Part shown: positions 32,233 to 44,500 of the stretch, in pieces | Position numbering within the stretch: the first letter of the stretch is position 1 | Layout: every line of letters begins with the position of its first letter | From: Lactifluus volemus | Taxonomy: Eukaryota; Basidiomycota; Agaricomycetes; Russulales; Russulaceae | Length of the DNA: 64,000 nucleotides | Direction: 5' to 3' | Assembly: GCA_022376515.1 (NCBI GenBank) | Contig: WTXI01000017.1 | Coordinates: 124,001 to 188,000, forward strand | Position numbers and translations under genes: made by a program | The notes under the pieces: generated by a model | Databases searched by the model: none | What the model was told of the DNA's origin: nothing | Seen by the model: the letters and a program-made list of their open reading frames with translations, nothing else

Positions 32233-35200
32233 CTAGTCTGTCTTTGTCTTTTGCTCGGATCTATCAGGGAGCGCTGCTGCGACGTCCTCAATCTTCTTAA
32301 ACTGCCACGGGAATCGCGATGGGTACAAGAATGGTCTCATATCAAAGCCTGTTTGAAGTTAGACAAATTTCTGGTCAAAGCGAGGACGTACGTACGATTA
32401 TCATCTGGGCTATACGCCTCCTACCATATGGGTAAGTCAATAGGGGAGGGATTAGAAAGCGCGCATTGCATACCGCGTGGTACGACGGTGTGAGCGTCGT
32501 CATCTTGTGTCGGTTGCGTGCATACTCAAAATAAAATAACTTGACCTTCTCCGCGATCTGCCACGGTGACAATCGCGAGCCCCATTCATGCACCAATTTG
32601 GTAAAGATGCTGTACGGCCCACATTTCTCTACTTTACGCAACCGGCCAAGCACCGACAACTCTTCGTACGTCATCCCCATGTCAGCCTTGGCACGGCGCA
32701 CGACAAATTGTGAGAAACTGGCGCCTGTTCAAACTGCGGAGCAAAAAAAAAACCCCACCTCGTCAGCTTGCACATATGTCTCTGTAAAAGGTTCCAGCTC
32801 GGCCGTAGGCACCGCGGTCAGAAACCTTTTAACGAGGCAAAACGTGAGATCGAACTGTACCATTAGAAAGGAAAGCGCGATTACCGTGAGAGGATCGGAA
32901 GTTGAAAGTTGTCCTGTGCCCACGAGATGAAACGTTTCAGATCCGCTTTACTAATACCCCCAATAGGATTTATATCCGCTGTTAGTCCGAATGCGGGTAT
33001 TAACCAGTTGACCGGTCACGTTATCCGAATTGCCAACTGACCAGATGAACAATCGTACTTGGTCAAATACCCTCGCAAGCTGCCCTTGCATGAACGATCA
33101 CGCCACATATCCCCCCACGGGGAGACTAACTGAGATACAAACTCACCTCTCGTCAACGTTCGCGCTACCCAGTACAAGCAGTCCGCCACTGCGTCCGCGG
33201 ACCCATGGCAACAGTTGTGCGAAAAAGTACGCAAGCACCATTCGCAGACGCGCCTGTATATTCTGCAGCGCAAGATTCTCCGCATCGCTCCCGCCGTGCA
33301 CGCGGAATCGCGGCCGCATGCCCGTCACGACCTGAAAGAGCGTCCGGAGCGCCGTCACGACAGAATCCATATTTAAATCCGTGTGGTAGCTGAAACTCAA
33401 TCAAAAAATCGTTCATTACGCGGGCCGACAGAGAACAGACCTGCCGATAGCTTCCGCGAGTTCTTTTGCACGTGCGCGTGTGTCCGAGGTTGAATTTTCC
33501 GTGCCCATGTAACAGGTATGCATGATTCGCCCACACAGCTCTCGAGCGTCCGTAGGGAGGTAATCCGATCCATCCGGCTCACCTACAATGCGCCGCGTGT
33601 CCGCGATCACCTGCGTGTCTGGACATGCCACCAACCGTTAGTTAGATCCCGACGATGTCAGCAACTGGGGGAGGAAACGGAACGTACTTCCGCCACGAGC
33701 TGCTTCCACAACCAGGCGACACATAGAATAAACGATGATGGCGGTCGCGCAGCTATCTATGCCGCCGCTGAGCGGCAGGAAATAACCTTGGTGCGAGACC
33801 GACGGAGGTAATCCCATAACCAGCACGCGGGACCCAATCTGTTCCCCCACCAATAACATTCAATGACCAAAATCTGAAAAAAAAAAAACGAGGAAACAAA
33901 CTCACGCGATCTCTTCCTCGGGCGTATGATATCTCACGTCGTTCGGCAGGTCCGCGGGCCGGTTGAGTTCATCGATCGCATTGAACTTGCCACTGGAAAG
34001 TGCGACGGGGGCCTCGATTCGGTGATAGCGCTCTGAGCCTGCGGCTTGCATGCTACGGCTACTCCTCACGCGATGGGCGCGCACATCCTCGATATCGATC
34101 GTCGCGGAGATAACTTCGACGTCCGCGAGGGAGAATTGTGAGCCCTGCGCGACGATACGCCCGTTGAGCGCGATCATCGCACAACCATCGTAGTACAGCC
34201 TGTCACCGTCACAGCCTTGTTGGTTCGCATAGAGGTACACGCCGCCCAGCTGCAATTTTTGCAAATCACATTCAACATTCACCCAAAGGACTACTTGTCC
34301 AAAATAAATAAATACAATTTTTTACCTTGAGAGTAGCCTCTTTGATGAGCTCGACCCGTGTGTTGAGCTTCCTGAGCTCGTGGTGACTCCCACTCGAATT
34401 GGTGAATATTTCAACGCCATCGAGTCCCATGAGGATGTGAGGGCTAACGGGCGGAGAAAATGATGATCCATGAATTCCAACACGGATACGAATCCACACC
34501 AGTTCTTTCTACCTCTCTGGCGTGAAAAGTTCTTCACATAGTTCGATGCCAATGCACGTATCCGCAGTACTGACGACGCAATCCCCAAAAGGAACTTTAA
34601 TCTACTTGTCATAGCCCATTTAGTTTGTTTTTATTTTTATTTTTGCTCCGGCGGGCGTACCTGACCAGTGACGGCCTGAACGATACGGGGCAAGTAATGA
34701 TCCTCCCATTGACGACGTTTGACCCACGGCGTGAAATATCGCAACTCGCGATAATTGCCATCATTCGCTAGCCACATCTTGGCCGGATGAGCAAGATCTT
34801 GCCGTCGTGCACGATCACCCGACAGTTGTATATCACATTCTTGTGCATCACCGGCCTGAGCTCAAAAAGAATTGAATTGAATAATTTAAAAAAAAAAAAC
34901 AATGACAAGACAACCGATCAACCAATTACCAGTTGTGTGGTGGTGGTTGTGGAGGGGAAAAAAAAAGGTGAGGTTTTAAAAAACACTTACATCCCGATGT
35001 CGCAGAGGATGCCTCGCGTCTTTTCGGAAGAAAGTATGTTTGCGAGCACTTCCCACGAGTGCAACACCGTGTCGCCTTTAAAATATATATATAGGCCGTG
35101 ATGATGGAAATGGGACAACGTTTTGGCTCACCCTCAAGAAAATGATCCAAACAACCATATCCTGGAATTTCGAGCTCAGGTCCGACGCGCACGGTCGCAC

Positions 35201-35495
35201 CCCGAGCTTTGGCAACGACGATACTTTCAAGTATACGTTCTAAATTTCCCTTCACAAAAAAAAATGTTTTGAATGGTTGAGAGACAAACACAACAACAAC
35301 AACAACGATAATACGGACAGACCTGGAAATCCATCGCCCATTGATTCAACGAGCTATTTTTATTTCATTTTGTGAGTTGTTTTTTTAAAATAGAAGAGGG
35401 GTATACCATCTAACAAAGCAAAAGTAAATTTAAAAAAGCGAGAAATTGGCGATGATGGGTATTACTCACGTCGCGAGTGTGATCAAATGACCCAT
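32233..35495 (-). CDS. QNS1: Glutamine-dependent NAD(+) synthetase
   Basis: Seventeen exons on the minus strand from ATG 35495 (MGHLITLAT) to TAG 32233. The N-terminal nitrilase-type glutaminase has its Glu in [10 protein letters not shown], Lys in [14 protein letters not shown] and Cys in [11 protein letters not shown]. The C-terminal synthetase carries the ATP-binding SGGIDS loop (near 33765) and ends with [12 protein letters not shown] and [15 protein letters not shown]. It converts deamido-NAD, ATP and glutamine to NAD in the cytosol, the last step of both de novo and salvage synthesis. Exons total 2165 nt, one short of a multiple of three. The missing base maps near 33793, a CC pair just before the SGGIDS loop. 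As the gene is normally essential, a base-calling error is the likeliest cause. Confidence 0.95.
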
Positions 35496-35816
35496 TGGTT
35501 GAAAAATTTTCACTGCTTGTCACTCAAAAAAAAGGCCCGTTCCGTCCTGATCAATTCGTCGTGGTCACACGGATGGCAACCGTGTTAGCCAAGTGGTAAA
35601 GTTTCAACAAACAGTAATCAGTCTTAAAACTTAAAATGGGACGAGCGGATCTTCCGGGCCGAATTCCCGCCATGGGACCATCAACAAATTCTTTGTAAAG
35701 CAGAGAAAAAAAAACAAATTTGTAAATAACATATGAGAAAACGACATAAAAACATAAAGTAAGACAAAAAAAACTCAAAGCACTGCTGCAATATGAAAAA
35801 GCGAAAGAAGAAGTCA
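35496..35816. other. Short intergenic stretch
   Basis: Between the NAD synthetase start and the end of the next minus-strand gene. It contains a TTAGCCAAGTGG sequence resembling a tRNA A box but no convincing cloverleaf. Confidence 0.4.
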
Positions 35817-38800
35817 TCACCTCCAGTATGGCTGCTGTTGCTGCTGTGCTTCCCGACGAACCGGTGACCCAGAAGAGCCACCCCTTCCACCCCCTCGCCC
35901 ATTTCGCCCATTCCATCCTCCATCTGACGTACGCCTATTATACTCTCCTCTTGAATCTTCGCGTCCATCACCCACCACCACCACCTCTACGACCACCTCC
36001 CCCACGTCCTCGCGCGCGCGGTGCATCGTCATGTCCATAATACCCACCACGACGCGCCCCACCACCACCACCACGATGCTCGCGCTCATCATACCCGCCA
36101 AACGGTTTCTGCACGGATATCGGCGGGGGCGGTGCCTGCGCGGCCCAAGATAGCGCTTGCCCAGGTACAGGCAGAGGCGTTAACGTCGGCGGCTGGGATG
36201 ATTGCGGTGGAGGAACGGAACCGATGCTGGAGGAGGCTGTGTTGGCTGCGCGGAGGTAGACGGTGGTTGTGCTTGTTGTTGCTGCAGTGTGTGCATGATC
36301 GCCTGAATCTGGTCTGGCGTGAGCGACGCGACCTGCGCTGCCAGGTCTGCTGTGGATGGTGGTGGCATAGTAGAGATGTTAGCGTAGGAACGTTTGGGAC
36401 AGTTGGTGGTACGGTGGGGAGATGAGAGAGTGCGGCTGCAAGAGCCGCCGGTGCCGTGTTGGGCAGCATTGCGCCGGGCGGCATGATGCTCGCGAGAGCA
36501 GATGCCAAAGCAGGTGGCAGGACAGACGTTTGTTGACCTTGTGGTAACGTGAACAGGGGTGGCTGACCTGCAGGTGCGGATTGCGGGGGAGGGAAGATTG
36601 GCGTTGGCGCTGACGGTGGTGGGGGCTGCACAGAGAGTTTGCCGCGGTTGAGGACCCAGATACCAACGAGGCAGTCTGCATTCCGGGTCTTGGGAAGATG
36701 AAGGTCGTCGAGGAGTTCAATATATTCTGGAAGAGCGTGGGAACTGAGTAAAGGGATGACGTAGAGTTCTCGGCCCCAGTCTCGTCCTCTAGAGCCCCAA
36801 GGGAATATCAATCCATGTCGACTTTTTTTTAAAATTCGTTATTAAAAAAGCAAGGAAATGAAAAACAAGACTCACTCCTTGTGAATGAGAAAGCTCGAGA
36901 TGGTTTTGAGTGCGGCCATATCGGGATCTGAAACGGGGGTCCAAGCGACAGCGATGAGTTCTTTGGCCGAGTTGAGCCTCGAAGAGAGCAGATACTGCGC
37001 CGAACTATTGACAGCTACCCGACCGTCGATTCTGAGGTGATCAAGTGGGAAAAGAGTTCGCCAGAGTGATGAATCGAACGGGAGACTACGACCGCCGATC
37101 TGACGGGCATCTACTCTCAGTTCTTGTTGTACCGACGAATCGATTGGCATGCTGATCTGCACAAGAAGGGTTAGGGAAGGCCAAAAGGGTTTAAAACCGG
37201 AAACTCACGATCCCATTCCAAACTCGAGGTAAAGATTGAAAGACGATCTGTGGATCTGGTTGAGAAGACGACTCCTCGATCAAGCCCTTCTCTTTCTCCT
37301 TTTCTTCCTCTTGACCCAAGAACATGGCAAAGTCGAGATCGTCCCCTTCTACACCCTGTTCAGGCTCCGTCGCAGATGTTGGTTCATCAGCGCCACCCAA
37401 TCTATCCTCTTCATTAGGAGGTGTGCCCAGGTCCATCGCATCTCCGCCTTCGTTCCCCTCCGCCGAAGCACCACCACTTTCACTACTACCCTCTTGTTGC
37501 GGTTCAGGAGGCGGCTGCGGCTGCGGTGCAGACCACAGCGCGTTCAGATCGAAAGATGCACGCGGCGGCATATCCGGTTGGTTTGGAGCAAACGGTGAGA
37601 TCCCTGTGATCGGCGTCGTCGATTGCCCTTTCTCTTGTTGTGGTTGTTGTTGTTGCCTTTGTCCCTGTCCAACCACCGACGGCTCTGAGGGCATAGACAC
37701 ATCAGGCGTCACAGAAGGAGCGTGTCCGGATTCTGGCGGCTCATCATCCATGTGGATAAAGTCACCCAGGTTGAGCTCCGGGTCGACCGCGTGCGCAAAG
37801 TCGGACGCTTGAACCGGTTGTACGGGAGGCGGCGGTGGACCCCAAGGCGCCGACGCGGCACCACCAGCAGAATTAGGTACGACGGGGGATTCAGGTGGGA
37901 CAGATGCAGAGGGTGGATTGGAATGCGGTTGCGTCTGCAGCTGGACGGTGCGAAGCCGGGCAAGGCGCTCCCGCTCCCGCTCGCGTTCCTGATCGGCCAT
38001 CTCAAGTTCACGCTCGCGCTGCTTGGCGACGGCAGAGTCCTCGTTGACATCCTCAATATCCTGCAGGCCCTTGTGCGTGATCTTGGCACGTGGGACGGTC
38101 GTCTTGGTCAGGATGGAATGTTCGAGGGCGTCCTGCTCGGCCTGCTTGATCGACTCTTGCTGTTCTTGCGACGCGAGTTCTGTCGAAGACATAGACGACA
38201 GGATGACAGGCACAACTTGTCCGGACGAGATACGCTTGTGTAGCGCGACCCGGTCGGACTGCTGCAAGTTGAAGGTAAGCGTACGGAATCGCTCCCTGTA
38301 AAATCAAATGTCATCAATACAGTGCGCAGTTAACTGAGAGGGAAGACGTACTTGTATTTCGCGCTTGCACTTGGTTTGCCGTACTTATCCGGCTCCGCAT
38401 ACGTATCAAACACCGCTTGCTCCACTTCCGCCGCGAATGCTGTGGCGCGCTCCCGTAGTTTTGCCTTCTCCTCCTCGGTCAGCTCCTCGGGTTTTCTTTC
38501 TATCGTCGGCTTTCGTTCCCCGGTCTCACCCTCCTCCGCGTGGTCTTCTTGTTGTACATATGGATACTGCATAAAGATGGCCGTGAACATCTCAGTATAC
38601 TTGCCGAGACAGTACTTGCGCGCGGCATCCTCCGTCGCAGCTGCGTTCGACTCGGCACGCTTGCGCTTCGCCGCGCTCGGTGTAGCTGCGACGCTGGTGG
38701 ATTGCTTGCGCTTGAGCGTGCCCAACTGCGGCGACAGAGATATCCTCTTGGCGACGCTCGCCCGCCTAGCACTCACACCAGTCGAAGCGGACTTTTTCTT

Positions 38801-40139
38801 ATCGTCCTCTTCTTCAGAGTCGGAGGACGACAGCGCGGCGATGCGCCGGCTGCTTGGGTGCTGTCGCTAGAGTGTCTTTCGTGAGCAACGCGGTTGCCTC
38901 CGTGATTCACACAACACAGGATGGACGCACCTTACGTCTAAGCCTAATCCCCGAGTCCTCCTCAGCACGATCCACATACTCGTCGCCACTCCCGTCGTCA
39001 CTGGATTCGGACACCTCCGCAGGCGGCGGCCGCTTCTTCAATTCCGTCTCCGACTCCTCCGACTCCTCCGCCTGAGCTGGCTTCTCCGCCCGTTCCGTCT
39101 GCGTCGTGATATCTTCTGTCGTCGTTGTTAGTGGTTCTTGTTTTGTAGCTTCCTCAATGGGTTCAAGCGCGTCGGACCCCTCCCATTCCACTATCAAACT
39201 TTGAGTCAGCACTACTCACTCTCACAACACAAGGAGCGAAAAAGAAAAAAAAGGACCGAGATGTAAAATAGGGGACGGGGGGAAAAATGGCCAGAACCGC
39301 CTGCGCCTGTAGGTCACGATGTGTGTAGTGTCTCACATTACATATGCATTTGTACGGGTGGGCGAGGCTTGTCCGACCATGCTGACATCGATTCAGACAC
39401 GATATATGCAACTAGCGCCGGTGCGCAGCTCATGCGGGGACACGCTGACATGGCAGCGTACCGGTGCCAAGATGTATCGCGACGAACACGGGGTATGGGT
39501 TGTTACAAGACGAAAGAGTACAACAATACGGAAAAAGAAAGTGGGTGGCAATGCATCGGTCGTCGTCGTCATTGTCGAAAATGCGTTTGATACTTACTCA
39601 CTGTACGCCGGCCGGTCTTCTCCTGACACGAAGGACACACATACACCTCTTTTATGAGTTTTAGTCAGATGAAAAATGAGAAAGGGACACTTTTTGTGAA
39701 ACTCACTAATCTCACTCGCGTCGTCTTCACTGAGCTCGATACAGCGAAAGTGGTACCTACAAGGTGGGCATCAACACCAGGTGGAAAATGGGAGAAAGGG
39801 GGATAGTGGATGGGTGGGTGGGGAAGGGAGAGGAACGGGTGCTAACCAGTCATCACAAGTTCCGCATTGAACCATAGGGGTTCCATCATCGACACCACGA
39901 CAGGAACAAAACAACTCTTCCTCCACCTTCTTCGCCTTTGACTTTACATTCCGAACAGCCTTTTTGGGGAGGACGGCTGCTTTCTCCTTACCCTTGGTGG
40001 AAGAAGGGAGGAGGGAAATCGTCCGTGTACCGTTCTCTTTACCTGATGATATCGTTGTTGATGATGATGACAGCTTGCTTGAGCGAGTGGTGCGCATGTT
40101 GGTAGAGGCGGCAGCCGCAGTTGCAGCACGAGTTGGCAT
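35817..40139 (-). CDS. PHD finger-TFIIS central-SPOC domain transcription factor (Bye1-like)
   Basis: Eight exons: about 40139-39847, 39756-39707, 39648-39598, 39190-38931, 38866-38352, 38295-37209, 37156-36876 and 36821-35817. A PHD finger (CSCRGVDDGTPMVQCGTCDDW, then YHFRCIEL and VCPSC) reads histone H3K4 methylation. An acidic linker is followed by a TFIIS central domain (RKYCLGKYTEMF through FRTLTFNLQQS..LHKRISSGQ) and a SPOC domain (about 37160-36650). The tail is Pro/Gln-rich then RGG-rich. This order matches yeast Bye1 and metazoan PHF3/DIDO, which bind elongating RNA polymerase II in the nucleus. Two frame switches in the tail (near 36375 and 35968) make the C-terminus uncertain. Confidence 0.88.
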
Positions 40140-40549
40140 GACAGCTTCTAAAAAAAAAACAAAAATAAATGTTTTTTTTTTTTTCCTGACACCGTTCGTA
40201 TCGTTCGTTTCGTCGTTCGAAGAAGAAAAAAAAAAAAAGAAAATTAGTTGGTTATCGATCGACTCGTCAGCTGCCACTCCTCTCTCGCCGAACCCCGAAA
40301 CAAGGTTGCAACTCAGTGATTTGCTCATTCATTCTCACGCCACAATACAACTTTCTATCACAGCGCTTCTCCTTGTTTTCCAAAAGAATTCTGTTTTTGC
40401 AACTTCTCTGTCATCGAGAAATGTGGCGCCTTGCGAACCCTCATTGAAGCGTGAGTACTTTCCCACGGATAGATGCCTTGTTATGTCCCTCGACCTAACC
40501 TACTAGTGCTGTTTTGGTGCGGCCGCAGCAAGGGACGGCGCAAAACACT

Positions 40550-40900
40550 CTAGTACATCCCAGTACCTGATCCAGAGCCAAAAAGACCGGAGGTTGGCCT
40601 CCGCAAGTAGCTCGGAAGGGTTTCACGTGATCGTGGCATGAAATGCACGTGACTATGACGCCAATCTTTTGGAGGCTCGTTTGCCGCTAGTGTGCAGTAT
40701 TTGGGAGTTATAGGCGCCCGCTCGACGGAAGGACTTGCCGATCTGACCGCTAGTGAGATAAGGGATGGTTCTCGTGCCTCATGACGAACCACAACTGGCT
40801 TTGTCTCTTCTGGAAGCCGCTGGGCGGGCACAGTTATACTAGTTGTCGGTGGTGCGATGGTGAACGTGCGTGAAATGAAAAAAGGTAGCGGGTGGCGCAT
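40550..40900 (-). CDS. Small hypothetical protein, possibly mitochondrial
   Basis: An uninterrupted 116-codon frame from ATG 40900 to the stop at 40550. The first 20 residues (MRHPLPFFISRTFTIA...) are basic and hydroxylated without acids, like a mitochondrial presequence. The C-terminal part is conserved-looking (PKDWRHSHVHF, then RSRETLPSYLRRP). I do not recognise the family. It lies about 400 bases upstream of the Bye1-like gene on the same strand. Confidence 0.5.
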   Translation of the reverse strand: MRHPLPFFISRTFTIAPPTTSITVPAQRLPEETKPVVVRHEAREPSLISLAVRSASPSVERAPITPKYCTLAANEPPKDWRHSHVHFMPRSRETLPSYLRRPTSGLFGSGSGTGMY

Positions 40901-41591
40901 CTTTGCAAGTGTTGTGCGTTCTGGGGGGTTCCTATAAATGGGACCTGGCGGGGTGAACGGGGACACGAGGAGTGAGTGAACCTAATTTGAAAATGTGAGG
41001 TGATGGTGGAGAGGGAGGGTCAGCAGGGTAGAAAACGTCATTGATTTTGATTCGTAATTACCCTACTCGGATATTTTGTTGTGTTTCGTGTCAACGGGTA
41101 ACTGAGTCAGAGTGGGAGGTGGGCTCGGGCATAGGGGTGGATAAAACGAGAGGATAGAAGGATATCCACGGATTTAAGTGAGGTAGATAAAGTACAATAG
41201 TGTAAGAGAAACGGTAACCGAGCGAGCGCCTTGGTGTCGGGGAAGGACTTATCGGGTGTTATGGACCTCTTGAACCGAGCTATCATTCGCTTTTCGGAGA
41301 TAACCTTTCTACACTCAATTTGATTTGACTAACAGGGGCGACCTCATTTAGGCGTAAATCTTTGCTCTGACACGGACTAATGTATGCCGGGCGAGGAGGG
41401 GCAGCCACTACACGTTGCAGGTCAGATTGTTTTCCTTGTCCATTGACCCTCCTTGTCCGGTCCTGCCTTGTCATCGGCTCTTTTCTCAATTCATCACTGG
41501 CTTACTACTTTCCTCGTTTTATGACGGCCAGGTCATATCGTCTCATCGGACACTCTTCACCTCTCTCACGTCTTCCTCGCATGATTCTCAC
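40901..41591. other. Divergent promoter region
   Basis: About 690 bases between the minus-strand small gene and the plus-strand kinase gene. Pyrimidine-rich stretches near 41430-41590 on the plus strand resemble a fungal core promoter/leader. No other gene seen. Confidence 0.4.
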
Positions 41592-44500
41592 ATGGCTGCC
41601 ACCGCCGCCGTCTCAAACCCTTTACACCTAGTATCTTCTCGTACGCTCGTTAATTCCGACAACACTTCTCCTCCCGCCGTCTCTTCCCCTTCCTTCACAT
41701 CATCACCTTCTTCGCCCGGTTCATCGTCCAAATTTCGGCCCATACACACAACTCGTCTTTCCGATCCATCAGCGTCACACGTCATGCCATCCTCGTCCAC
41801 CTCTGCTCCAAAGACGTTGAAGCGTTTGCTTCGCTCTCCATTTGAGCAGACAATCCGATCGGCGCCGCGGTCGAAAGGAAAAGATACTGCTACATTGTCC
41901 ACTGATGGGTTTGATACGATCACGACTAAATGTGATGGCCCTCAAGTCAAGTCCGATATGACCGAGTCGATGGCTAAGGAATCTACCAGACGGACCGGCA
42001 TGTTGAAACGGTTCGAGACCAAGGTCTCCCTTCACCGTACAAGAAAGTCGACGAATGGTGCGCATACAGTCGGTGAAGATCTAGACGGACTCGCTTCGAC
42101 CCGGTTTCGATTAGCTGGGTTCACCAGCTTTGTTCCTCCTTTGCAAACACAGGCCTCCCTATCGTCACCCGCCTTACATTTTCCCGACAACCACCAAAGC
42201 GCTTCATCTTCTTCATCCCGAGTCACCCCATTATAAGCTCTCCCGCCCCACTCACTCCAAAGCGACCCTCCATCCCGAATGTCAATTCCTCCGCCTCACC
42301 TCGTCCTAGAAAACCACGTCCTGAACCTCTTTTGCCTTCTTCCCCATCCACCCCCTCTCTTCACCACTACACTCTTTCTTCCTCCCCGGCGCCTACCATC
42401 CCGACTCGGCCTGCTGCTAGTCGGGAACCAATAAGCCCCCCTGGCACCCCCACTCCGACATCTTCTCGCATCGGAAAACGCTCTTCCTCTGGCCCACCCC
42501 GTTCCTCATTAGACCAATCACCACAATCGCATTCTAGCCGCAGCTCTTCACGCGCCCGCTCCCCGCCACCGTCTCGTATAGTCAACTCACGCGGCTTCAC
42601 CTCGGCCTCAACCTCCAGTCTCAACTACCCGCCATCTTACTCCTCCGGCGCCATCCATCGATCATCTTCGCCTGTCCTTCCACCCGCTTCATCCCCACGT
42701 CCTCGCGCGCTTTCCCCGGCCTTCCAGCGTCAGCGCACGGTCTCACCGCCTACTCTGACGCGCCACATGAACGGCTCCGCCACGACTCTCTCACCTACAA
42801 GTCCAATGCACCGCGAAGCACTGCGTACAGCCACTTCCATCCTTTGCAAGGAAATGCTCCGACCAGGGCAGAGCACAGGTCTTGGTATACGCGAGTCGGA
42901 GGAAGTGGAGGCGCGCTTACGGGCCCTCGCCCGACTTGAGCGTGTCTGGGGGAAATCCGGCGCCTCTACGAACGGAAGTGCGACCCAAGTTGAAGTGGGA
43001 GTGAGTACGACAGGAGAAGAAAGAGAGAGGAGGCTGTTCACAGAGGCCATGCGAGATGGCTACGTTCTTTGCCAGTCAGTTTCTTTCTCCTTGGTTACCG
43101 CAGGTAAATGAAACGGAACACTGACGCCTCTCTGTGAAATCATCAATAGACTTATGAACAAGTTACGGCCAGGCTCTATTGCACGGATCGACCCGCGAGA
43201 AGACGGCAAGCTCCGCATGTCAAATGTGACAAAGTTCCTTGCATCTTGTTCTGCCAACGGTCTCCCACCCGAGGAGCTTTTTCTGCGAGACGATCTCATC
43301 GAAGGCACGTCAGACTGCCTCGCACGTGTGGCAAAGACTATTATTGCTCTTGTCAAGTGGGCAGAGACACCTTCCCAATCTACACATTCCCGCCAATTGC
43401 GGGGAAGGAGCAAGTCAAAGCCCATCAACGCACCCGTTTCGAGCGAACGCGCGAACGTATCCCTCAACACCCCATACCGCACTGGCTCATCTTCGCGCGC
43501 AGTCATGTCTTCCCCCAACTTGATTGCATCCTCATCACCGCGCTCCCCACAATCTCCTGCACGGAACAACACGAGGCGCTGGACGCCCCCATCTGCAGGC
43601 CTTCCCACGCTACGATCTGATAGTCCAGCCCTTGCCTCTTCGTCTAGCGACGCAGAGACCGCGCAAGCCACAGAACCGGATGGATGTGAGACGCCAACCG
43701 GGGCCAGTGAATGCGATGAGGTACCCCCGATCGTTGTGTCCCGCTCGCCCATGCGTTCCCGGCCGTCCTTTGGTGCTGGCGACTCACCGCCCCTCATGCT
43801 GCCTTTTGGGGAGTCTGCACGCGTGTCCATCGCCGATTCGACCACCAACCAGTCTGTCGCATCTAGCAGCATGACCGACACTAGCACATACTCGAGCTTA
43901 TTCGATGCCGGCGGCGTTGGGAATGGTTATGGTCGCAACTCTGGTGCGTATGGCAAGTTTGGCACAATTCGGACTGTGACGACCGAGGCGACCTCGTTTG
44001 TGCCATCCGAATGGCCGAGCATGACTCGTACGGAGGGGAGCGCGATGGCCGCATCCATGATGGCCTGTGACGAAAACCTTGGCAGCGGTGATGGCGCACA
44101 TGCTAATAATAGTCCGAGCACCGGCAGTGGTATCGTGCTTGGTCAGCGCAGACGCAGTCTCGAACCTCCCGTTCGTCCGCGTGAGCGAAAACCAAGCGAA
44201 ACCGTACCTGTCGACTTGTCGCGAGTCGTTGAAGAGTCAGAGGAACCCTCGATTGGCAGTGCCGGTGGTGTGACGCAAGGAGGTAGAGAACGCGTAGAAC
44301 GCATCAAGCTCGGTCAGGGGAAATGGCCGGATGACTTTCTGGACGCGCTCCAAGCGCAGAACTACGCACCTTCTCGCCCGATCGCGATCAGGAAGCCTTC
44401 TCCATCTTCGTTGGCATTATCCGCGGCCGATCCTGTCGGTTATGACGAATTCGCGATGGCAGATCTTGCCGCCACCATGAATGTGTCAGCTTCGCCACGC

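Noticed and set aside
35577..35680. tRNA-like sequence (A box TAGCCAAGTGG, weak B box)
   Set aside because: The D-stem does not pair, the B box has an extra base and no acceptor stem closes. At most it is a decayed tRNA or chance.
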